This document shows, piece by piece, positions 55,481 to 64,000 of a stretch of 64,000 nt of DNA. The stretch is taken from contig CM040439.1 in assembly GCA_022702705.1 (NCBI GenBank), forward strand, positions 27,246,345 through 27,310,344. Reading direction: 5' to 3'. The position numbers and the translations under genes are program-made. Every line of letters begins with the position of its first letter. Position 1 is the first letter of the stretch. This DNA is from Papilionanthe hookeriana x Papilionanthe teres (Eukaryota; Streptophyta; Magnoliopsida; Asparagales; Orchidaceae). A model generated the notes under the pieces. The model ran no database searches. It was not told where the DNA came from and saw nothing but the letters and a program-made list of their open reading frames with translations.

Positions 55481-58400
55481 ATGATGAAGTTCAGTCTTCT
55501 TTCAAGGAATGTTCTCAAATGCAGGGCTTCAATTTTCGATTCGATCCGCATGGCGCCTCCAAGGAGTTTCTCAACCGCTGAGGAGCAGCAGGAGCCGGTC
55601 GCCGACCCGTTTTACGGTTCTTCACCGGGTACCAAACTCATCGCCGCCTTGGTTTATTTATTATTATTATTATTTTTTTAAAGAGCCTATGTTGCTCTCA
55701 GGATCTTCTATTGTGTTTCTGAATGATTTGTATAGGTTTGTTATGGTCGACTGAGAGAGCGGTGGAATCTTGTTTTGTATTGAACGATATCATGAGAATG
55801 GATTGCAGAAGTTGATATCGTTACTTTAAATGTGCCCGTGGTATAACCGATGCGTTTTAGGCTTTGGAGAAAAATTGGTTCAATATATATTGACCTAAAT
55901 TTTGGTAGGCACGAGACATGAGTACAAGACATGGATAATTAATCAAGAACTTGTATGCTTTTCGGTGATGGTATACTTCTAGTGAATAAGATTAGAGAAA
56001 ATTTGAATTATGGTTGTCAACTTTAGAGTTTAATGACTTTCGATTGAGTAGATCTATAACTGAATACATGGAATGTAGTTTTAGTAGTAGTGGATCTAGT
56101 GACGGGGCTGCAACAATGGGTGATCAAGCCATTAGAAGGAGTAGACATTTTAGATATCTCAGATTTATTGCTCAAAGTGATTGTGATATAGATGTGGTTG
56201 TTATTAGTAGAATTCAAGCTGTATGGTTGAAGTGGAGGAATGCATCGAGCCTATTGTGTGATAGAAAAATTACGCTTTGACTTGAGGAAAAATTTTATAA
56301 GATGGTGGTGAGATTTGCAATGCTCTATGACATAGGATGTTGGCCTATAAAAGAGTAGCACAAATGTTGCAGAGATGAGAATGCTTAGGTGGATGAGTGA
56401 ATTTACACCTAGAGAGAAAATGCGAAATGAATATATCCATGAAAGGGTTGGTGTAGCTCCAGTGGTAGGCAAAATTAAAGGGGGTCGTCTTAGACGGTTT
56501 TAGGTTGCTTCTACAGACTTGCAAGGGACTTTAGGATAGAGGGCAGTAGGACACCCGATTTAGGAGGTACCCTACGACAGGCCATGAAACCCAACAATAA
56601 TTATGCATATAAATACAAAACGTAAACCCTAAAACTGCAATCGTTACAACGGAAAGTTTGGAGTTTGGAGCAAGTCTTTATGGTCAGCACGACGAAGGAG
56701 GTAGCGAACGAAGGATGACGATCTACAGCAGCAGAGCGGGTTTACATCAGCAAAACTTTTCCTTTTTTTAAAATAACAAACCCATAGGATTTCGAGGCAG
56801 TTTGTCTAGCGCGACGTTAATCTTCACTTCGTCTTTTAGGCTTCTGCACAACTCCGTTGTGCAATATAAGTCATAACATTTTTAGGATTCCGATGTTGTC
56901 GTGCGGTACGGTGTAGATCATCCTATTTTCTTAGGTTATTTGTACGATTGGATATCATGCAAATATAAGCATAAATAATAAAATTGGTAGGATTGAAACA
57001 TCAAATAACATATTCTCAAAATTAAAGTCAAACAAATAGGATAGTTGGGAGGTCAGTTGAGGTTCCCCTCAAAGTTTGTGACATCCCATACTTATTCGTT
57101 CCTTTGGATTGCCAAAATAAACTGTTTCTATTTTGAGTCGCTCCCTTTTGACTTTCCCGTGTTCATCATTGAAAACTTAAACTTTGGAATTATTGAAAGC
57201 AGAATCGCTGATCTTAATCGAGATTTTTTTTAAGTGACTCCCGTCGTTTAAGATATAATTAATTATAGGTGCTTGCCATTATAGGTAATTTTAGAACCCA
57301 GGTAATATAAACCCAATTTAATTTTTGTATTAAATAGGGGAACTTGTTGGCCAAAACAATGATTTCACAGACCGAACGGATACCATAGATTCTGTAGTTT
57401 ATTTAATCGAGCTCTACTATTCCGATGATGTGTCTATCATTCGGGCTAAATGCATTACTTGCGGTGTTGTGCTCATTTAATTCAATACTGAATTTATGGT
57501 ATTTTGTCTTATTTTCAAAAAATTAAAATATATTATTTTCAAAGATCCATACCCCATTATTTTAAATTAAACTATCTTAAATCTATGTGATATTTTAAAA
57601 TCACTTTTTCAAATTTAACGGCCGGATGACCGCCGTTGACCACCGACGACCGCCGTTGACCATCCCCGACCGCCGCCGACCTCTGTCGACCACTGCCGAC
57701 CGTCGTTGATAACCTCCGATCGTTGTTAACCAGCGCCGAACGTCGTCGACAACCACTAACCACCATCGATCACCACCAACTAAAGCATCTATCGGTCAAC
57801 ATCTATAATATGAAAAATATAATTTACCATTTCACGTTCGTGTAGGCGAGATTTCTATAATCATCAATTAGTAGTGGATTTCTGCAATTGGGCCGATCCC
57901 GTGATTTTTCCCTTACGGGTTTTCAATGTAAAAACTTATGGAGTCGTCACCGCTTGTTTCTCTTTCATCTGTGTGTTTGTTGAATTTTCATACAACGCTA
58001 AGATGATAATCTGTTACTCTAACGCTGCGAATTTTCTAGCACACATCAATAGATATCTGAATAGCGTACGCCAAAACACTCTAATTTGTATATTAATTAA
58101 TAAATAAAGATATCTTGATGTTGTACTATTATTATTGAAAATTTTGGTGTCATCTGTTGAACTAATTCTAATATTAGAAAGTGCTCCAATATAATTCTCT
58201 AAATAACTTAACAATAGCGTTGTAAACACTTCTCTTTTTGAATGCATATAAAATCAATTTTCATGGTGCATGATCATATTTCTTTTTATGATCAATAAAA
58301 ACACTTGAACATCCTTTCTCTACTCTCTACAAAATTACATCAATTACTATAAGTTTGCCTATAAAAGAGTAGCACAAATGTTGCAGAGATGAGAATGCTT

Positions 58401-61400
58401 AGGTGGATGAGTGGATTTACACCTAGAGAGAAAATGCGAAATGAATATATCCATGAAAGGGTTGGTGTAGCTCCAGTGGTAGGCAAAATTAAAGGGGGTC
58501 GTCTTAGACGGTTTTAGGTTGCTTCTACAGACTTGCAAGGGACTTTAGAATAGAGGGCAGTAGGACACCCGGTTTAGGAGGTACCACGACAGGCCATGAA
58601 ACCCAACAATAATTATGCATATAAATACAAAACGTAAACCCTAAAACTGCAATCGTTACAACAGAAAGTTTGGAGTTTGGAGCAAGTCTTTGTGGTCAGC
58701 ACGACGAAGGAGGTAGCAGACGAAGGATGACGATCTACAGCAGCAGAGCGGGTTTACATCAGCAAAACCTTTCCTTTTTTTAAAATAACAAACTCATAGG
58801 ATTTCGAGGCAGTTTGTCTAGCGCAACGTTAATCTTCACTTCGTCTTTTAAGCTTCTGCACAACTCCGTTGTGCAATATAAGTCATAACATTTTTAGGAT
58901 TCCGATGTTGTCGTGCGGTACGGTGTAGATCATCCTATTTTCTTAGGTTATTTGTACGATTGGATATCATGCAAATATAAGCATAAATAATAAAATTGGT
59001 AGGATTGAAACATCAAATAACATATTCTCAAAATTAAAGTCAAACAAATAAGATAGTTGGGAGGTCAGTTGAGGTTCCCCTCAAAGTTTGTGACATCCCA
59101 TACTTATTCGTTCATTTGGATTGCCAAAATAAACTGTTTTGAGCCGTTCCCTTTTGACTTTCCCGTGTTCATCATTGAAAACTTAAACTTTGGAATTATT
59201 GAAAGCAGAACAGCTGATTTTAATCGAGATTTTTTTTAAGTGACTCCGTCATTTAAGATGTAATTAATTATAGAGTCTTTGTAATTTATAGAATTTTAGA
59301 ACCTGAGTAATATAAACCCTATTTAATTTTTGTATTAAATAGGGGAACTTGTTGGCCAAAACAATGATTTCACAGACCGAACGGATACCATAAATTCTGT
59401 AGTTTATTTAATCGAGCTCCACTATTCCGATGATGTGTCTATCATTCGAAGTTAAATGCGTTACTTGCGGTGTTGTCATTCATTTAATTCAATATCGAAT
59501 TTATGGTATTTTGTCTTATTTTTCAAAGATTAAAATATATTATTTTCAAAGATACATACCCCATTATTTTAAATTAAACTATCTTAAATCTATGTGATAT
59601 TTTAAAATCACTTTTTCAAATTTAACGGCCGGATGATTGCCGTTGACCACCGACGACCGCCGTTGACCACCGACGACCGCCGGTGACCATCCCCGACCGC
59701 CGCCGACCTCCGTCGACCACCGTCGACCGTCGTTGATAACCTCCGATCGCTGTTAACCAGCGCCGAATGTCGTCGACAACCACTAACCACCATCGATCAC
59801 CTCCAACCAGACACTGTCAGTTGACGCTATAATATGAAAAATATAGCTACCATTTCCTGTTCGTGGGGCAAGAGATTTCTATAATCATCAATCAGTAGTG
59901 GATTTCTGCAATTGGGCCGACCCCGTGATTTTTCCCTTATAGGTTTTCAATGTAAAAACTTATGGAGTCGTCGTCGACTTGTTTCTCTTTCATCCGTGTG
60001 TTTGTTGAATTTTCATACAACGCTAAGATGATAATCTGTTACTCTAACGCTGCGAATTTTCTAGCACGCATCAATAGATATCTGAATAGCGTACGCCAAA
60101 ACACTCTAATTTGTATATTAATTAATAAATAAAGATATCTTGATGCTGTACTATTATTATTGAAAATTTTGGTGTCACTGTTGAACTAATTCTAATATTA
60201 GAAAGTGCTCCAATATAATTCTCTAAATAACTTAACAATAGCGTTGTAAACACTTCTCTTTTTGAATGCATATAAAATCAATTTTCATGGTGCATGATCA
60301 TATTTCTTTTTATGATCAATAAAAACACTTGAACATCCTTTCTCTACTCTCTACAAAATTACATCAATTACTATAAGTTTGGATATTCTTAATTATGCCA
60401 AACCTGATCCGGGTTCCATTAGGAATATAATGGTCAAAATTTTGGAGAATCTAAGTTTAGATCAATATTGATGCAAACTTCAATCATTTACTTGTAATTT
60501 TAATGTTAAGAATGTTTCAAATTCAATCTAACTGTGACATTTGATTTTATAATGTAAATATTTTGTCTTTTATCCTCAAGCTATTAAATCTCTTATTTCT
60601 CAGCATCCTCCGAATGCAGCAGTATTTTAGAGAACTAAGTTCTATGCCATGGGTAACCTAAATATTTTTCTTTGGGTTAATAAATGGTTAGCAAAACTCA
60701 TAATGCAGTGTATAGTTACTTCAATTTAAAGCAAGTTCTGCCATATACAATGAATACATCCGTAAAGAAAGTATGAATAATAATTTCAAAACTAGGTTTC
60801 TTTGGTGTTTAAAGTACGCGAAGAAAGAAATATTCTATTTGTGAAAAAAAATATTTTAAATGCAGCTACAGTTGCTAAAATAGTGAGAAATATGCTACTT
60901 TGGATCCCGGGGTGTGACAAAAGGAGAGTTTAAATTTTTAAAAAATGCTGGCAGCATGGCTGGAAGAAGGTAATTTAATTTGGCATATGATTTTACAGAA
61001 ATATCCTGCGCATCCATCTACTTTTGAACTTATTACCTTGAGAAACTATCAATCATGTCCACTGAAGTAAAGAATAAAATTGGGAGGGAGTAGGTCAGTA
61101 AAGAGACAAAAGCCACAACAACAATATATGACATGGATGGCCATATAAGCATGATTCATTGACCATATACGGAAGTTAATGATGCTTAAGAAAACAAAAT
61201 CAGATTTTCATATGTTTTTGTGCTTGTTTATATGTCGCATACAAAAATGGCACCGGTGCCTGATTGTAACTTAGTAGCTTACTGCCATTTTCATTCTGAA
61301 ATTATATAACTTCCATCTCATTTTTTTTTTTTTGCTCTACAGTCTTGTTTTAATTTGCATAGTTTCTAACTGCAATGCATCTAGGTGCTGTCTATGGTCG

Positions 61401-61531
61401 GCTAACTGGTATTGGAAGAAACACTCTGAAGACAGATATTATTCATTTCTACGAGGGATGTAATCTCTCTACATCGGATGTGAAGTTTGAATACAACAAT
61501 TCATTTAACCCAATTTCAATGTTCGTGCAAT
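55481..61531 (+). CDS. Probable mitochondrial RNA-binding-like protein, partial
   Basis: Exon 1 (55,481-55,651) starts MMKFSLLSRNVLKCRA and continues through FDSIRMAPPRSFSTAEEQQ. This arginine/serine-rich, acid-poor start with an RSFST cleavage-like site looks like a mitochondrial presequence. It ends in phase at TTG|GTTTAT. A second exon (about 61,363 or 61,385 to 61,531) encodes AVYGRLTGIGRNTLKTDIIH and FYEGCNLSTSDVKFEYN, which resembles an RRM-like fold of plant organelle proteins. With the 61,363 acceptor the two exons join in phase 0; a missing middle exon is also possible. The donor CAAT|GTATAC at 61,531/61,532 implies more exons beyond the window. The intron (about 5.7 kb) holds a LINE fragment and a 2-kb duplication. 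The gene is likely real; the function is a guess. Confidence 0.5.
55930..56500 (+). pseudogene. LINE reverse transcriptase C-terminal fragment
   Basis: Plus-strand frames, broken by stops, carry the end of a plant non-LTR retrotransposon RT. They show a worn LYACFSVMVYF segment (FADD-box region, about 55,945), then VWLKWRNASSLLCDRKITL (56,221-56,279) and AEMRMLRWMSEFTPREKMRN (56,373-56,430), then HERVGVAPVVGKIKGGRLRR. Only the 3' part of ORF2 is present, as usual for 5'-truncated LINEs, but no poly(A) tail was seen. Confidence 0.85.
57620..57780. repeat. Imperfect CCGACC/CGTTGACC tract, copy 1
   Basis: About 160 bp of GACCGCCGTTGACCACC-type units in otherwise AT-rich DNA; irregular phase. 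Confidence 0.75.
59630..59815. repeat. Imperfect CCGACC/CGTTGACC tract, copy 2
   Basis: Same tract in the second duplication copy, one unit of about 24 bp longer near 59,655-59,690, so the array has changed length since duplication. Confidence 0.75.
60382..61362 (+). other. Rest of the 5.7-kb intron, nothing recognised
   Basis: AT-rich. A T-run and TTTGCATAG (61,354-61,362) precede the second exon. Confidence 0.4.
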
Positions 61532-61786
61532 GTATACCATCCTCTTTCACACTCGAGCCGTTATATTTTTATATCAATTTGTCATTAGTTCAAATTGGTT
61601 TGTCCTCATCTAGTTATTTTGAATGTTGTCACTATACACTAAGAATTTGTGAAGCACCTCATTTTAGGTACAATTTTTTGCAAGATTATTTGTAAACATT
61701 GCTGCAAATAGAGCTAGTTGGAATGCAAATAGTCTGTCACGGTGCACATATGAACTTCATAAATTATCGTTGTGATTTTTTTTTAG

Positions 61787-62043
61787 GGAATTTTTTACAT
61801 AACTAGCATAAAATTGTTATGTATTTACTTATCTCACACCTAAACTTTCATATTTTCATATGTAGCACATTGCTGCTTTAAACCTATGTATGAAAAGGTA
61901 CATTTTACTTTTAAAAAGTTGTAATAGTGCTATTTTTGATGTGAAATTAAAGATTTGAGTGCCATGTTTGTAAATATGAAAGTTTAGGTGTAGAATATGT
62001 ATATATATATATAAGATGTGTGTGCTATGTATGCAAATGCCCC
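61787..62043 (+). repeat. Family A MITE
   Basis: Full-length copy: TTTTTTACATAACTAGCAT at the left, TTATGTATTTACTTATCTC, and TAGAATATGTATATATATA...TGTGTGCTATGTATGC at the right. It lies in the presumed next intron of the mitochondrial-protein gene. Confidence 0.7.
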
Positions 62044-63215
62044 TATTTTTTGTGGTTAACCTTGTGTTGGATATGAATTAAGTGGCTCATCCAACACAAG
62101 CGGTCTCCAAACCAATGAAATTAGCATATGGAGTGTAACTTTGCTAACTCATGCACGAGCAGAATTTATTCTGCTTTGCCCTATCATTTAAGTTTACGTC
62201 AAAGGAATTGCAGTTCTGTGAATTCTTATCTTGAACCCAGTTTACAGCCAAAGTTGCTGAAGAAAATTAATTTTCTTTAGACGAGTTGAGGATTATTTGA
62301 AGCTTTCGATTTTTTCCTATTCAAATAAGCTTTTAATTAAAAAATGACAGTCGTGTTTTAATTTCATGATTTTTGAAAGCAAAATGAGTGGTTTCAGAAA
62401 ATTGTGAAAAGATCTATACTGTTAATTAGACTAACAAGGCTAATTAGAGATTATTAGGAATTAGTTAATATTATAGTTAGGATAATTAAAGTTTATTTTA
62501 GTGAAATCTAATTTACCCTAACTTTTGTGGTCCACATCGAAGCCATACGCATGTCAAGCCAATTAGAAATATTGGAGGGATACTTACCGAACTCTTCCAT
62601 CCAAAATTTCTTTATTGCATTGGTGGATGTTCTTTTATTTCTACATAGAATAAACTTAGCTCCTTTTGGGAGCTCTTAATCCTCTTCGCATGGAGAGATT
62701 CTACTGAATCTCTTTCCATAATCTAATAACTCAGATCATTAATGCAATTGGCTTTTTTTATTCTTAGTCTATGATTATAACACTTCTACCTGGATATATG
62801 CAAAGCCAGCTTGTAGGACATTTATCCCTCTTTCGGTTGCCAAGTAATGTTCAATGCCTCAATTTTGGTGCTTGAAGCTCTAATCGCTATGGATATCTCT
62901 TGAAAGCTACTCTTAGCCACTTGGCATACAAGTCAGTTGAATTAAGGCTTGCGCAATGGACATGGTTCTATGGATCCAACCACTTCAACTCTTGTGCATG
63001 CATTTTCCTATTTTCTTCTGATTTTTATTTGCTCTTGCTTTTCCATACTTTTCAAACATCTTAGACTAAAAAATTTTCTTTTTTTCTTGAACTACATAAC
63101 ATTTTTCCATTCAGGTGTTTTTATGAAAATATTTTCACAGTTTAGCTATTGATTCATTATTTAAGATAGATTATTGTTTTCAGGATTTTTGAGGTTTTAA
63201 TAGTATTTATTATTT
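62044..63215. other. Presumed intron or flank, no feature recognised
   Basis: AT-rich DNA without a motif-bearing frame. The 67-codon frame at 62,949-63,152 is phenylalanine/leucine-rich by composition. Confidence 0.35.
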
Positions 63216-63224
63216 TATGGCTGC

Positions 63225-63255
<31 letters not shown>

Positions 63256-63268
63256 GTATGTATGTATG

Positions 63269-63304
<36 letters not shown>

Positions 63305-63339
63305 ATATATATATACATACATACATATATAATATACAT

Positions 63340-63404
<65 letters not shown>

Positions 63405-63555
63405 TATATATATATATATAGATACATATATAACATACATATACATACATATATAACATACACATATATATATATATATATATCTATATATATATACATA
63501 CATACTTATATATACATACATACATACATACATATATATATATATACATACATAC

Positions 63556-63617
<62 letters not shown>

Positions 63618-63660
63618 GTATATGTATATGTATATATATATATGTATATGTATATATATT
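63216..63660. repeat. Compound (TATG)n / (TG)n / (TA)n / (CATA)n microsatellite
   Basis: About 445 bp: TATG repeats (63,227-63,270), a TG run (63,280-63,304), ATACAT repeats, a long TA tract (63,349-63,400), then mixed TA/CATA and TATATG blocks to 63,659. All overlapping tyrosine/isoleucine open frames here are artefacts. Confidence 0.95.
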
Positions 63661-64000
63661 ATTTATTCATTTAAAATATTAACTAACTTTGAGGCTATTA
63701 ATTAAGTAATAATTATGATTATTTCTTGGATTAATTAATGAGTTAATCTCTTATATAAGATTAATCATATATTTATACCAAGTCTTGCCCAAGGTTGATT
63801 ATTAGCCCCGTCTCTTCATAATAGGGAGAAATTGCCAATTCATTTTAAATGAATTGCAAATTCTGGTACTAAATGAATCAATTTGAAATCCTCCTGTTTT
63901 CATCTAGAGAATAATATGGAGATTGAATTACTGAGACTCTATATTTCAATCAACCTTCTTGCATTTTTTTTAGCTCTTTGTGTGTTGCTTAACTGGATGC
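63661..64000. other. Unassigned sequence to window edge
   Basis: AT-rich, nothing recognised. Confidence 0.35.

Larger units (their letters stand above)
56343..60381 (+). repeat. 2.0-kb tandem direct duplication
   Basis: Copy 1 is 56,343-58,356 and copy 2 58,357-60,381. Both start GCCTATAAAAGAGTAGCAC inside the LINE fragment and end CAATTACTATAAGTTTG. Differences are small (point changes and short indels, for example within 57,120-57,140 versus 59,130-59,150), so the event is later than the LINE insertion. Inside each copy: the LINE tail (copy 2 at 58,357-58,515), an unassigned stretch with short frames, and a CCGACC-rich tract. Confidence 0.92.

Noticed and set aside
63157..63557. Several long tyrosine/isoleucine-rich open frames on both strands
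   Set aside because: They are translations of a TA/CATA/TG microsatellite.

Overview
The window is nuclear DNA from a flowering plant. This rests on spliced genes of plant families (a TRM/DUF3741-DUF4378 protein, cytosolic RPL35, a glycine-rich A3-type protein), a U2 snRNA gene with a plant-type upstream sequence element, telo-box and site II promoter motifs, plant Ty1/copia, LINE and MITE sequences, and an integrated plant pararetrovirus. It is AT-rich and repeat-dominated. Genes are few, and their introns are filled with transposons. The species cannot be named from sequence alone.

Layout. 1-9.2 kb: decayed retroelement-like DNA without a credible gene, with a (TTTAA)n field and a small GC-rich island. 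9.2-12.0 kb: a truncated Ty1/copia element on the minus strand (integrase, protease, gag, 404-bp LTR). 13.6-18.4 kb: most of a TRM-family gene (+). 18.6-23.0 kb: dense MITEs plus a small secreted-peptide precursor (-) at 20.4-20.7 kb. 23.5-26.9 kb: a complete four-exon RPL35 gene (-) with a 2.9-kb last intron. 27-34 kb: nested MITEs, a deleted copia with about 140-bp LTRs, and a candidate 3.6-kb TIR element. 34.4 kb: U2 snRNA. 36.9-37.3 kb: a promoter and non-coding first exon whose intron donor is duplicated. 38.1-49.9 kb: an endogenous caulimovirid (badnavirus-like), rearranged and broken by stops, part of it a 1.83-kb-arm inverted repeat. 51.1-52.3 kb: the glycine-rich A3-type protein gene (+), whose leader intron may start at 37.3 kb and contain the whole virus. 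52.4-55.4 kb: MITEs nested in MITEs. 55.5-61.5 kb: two exons of a probable mitochondrial protein gene with a 5.7-kb intron holding a LINE fragment and a 2.0-kb tandem duplication. 61.8-64 kb: a MITE, a long compound microsatellite and unassigned DNA.

The most notable structures are (1) the near-symmetric viral palindrome at 38,223-41,953 inside a candidate host leader intron, which would fold into a long double-stranded RNA if transcribed; (2) a very dense family of fold-back MITEs (family A, more than 20 copies or pieces between 12 and 62 kb); and (3) repeated insertion of a second, hAT-like family (B) into family A. All coordinates were read by eye. Splice sites were checked for reading-frame phase; database identity was not checked.
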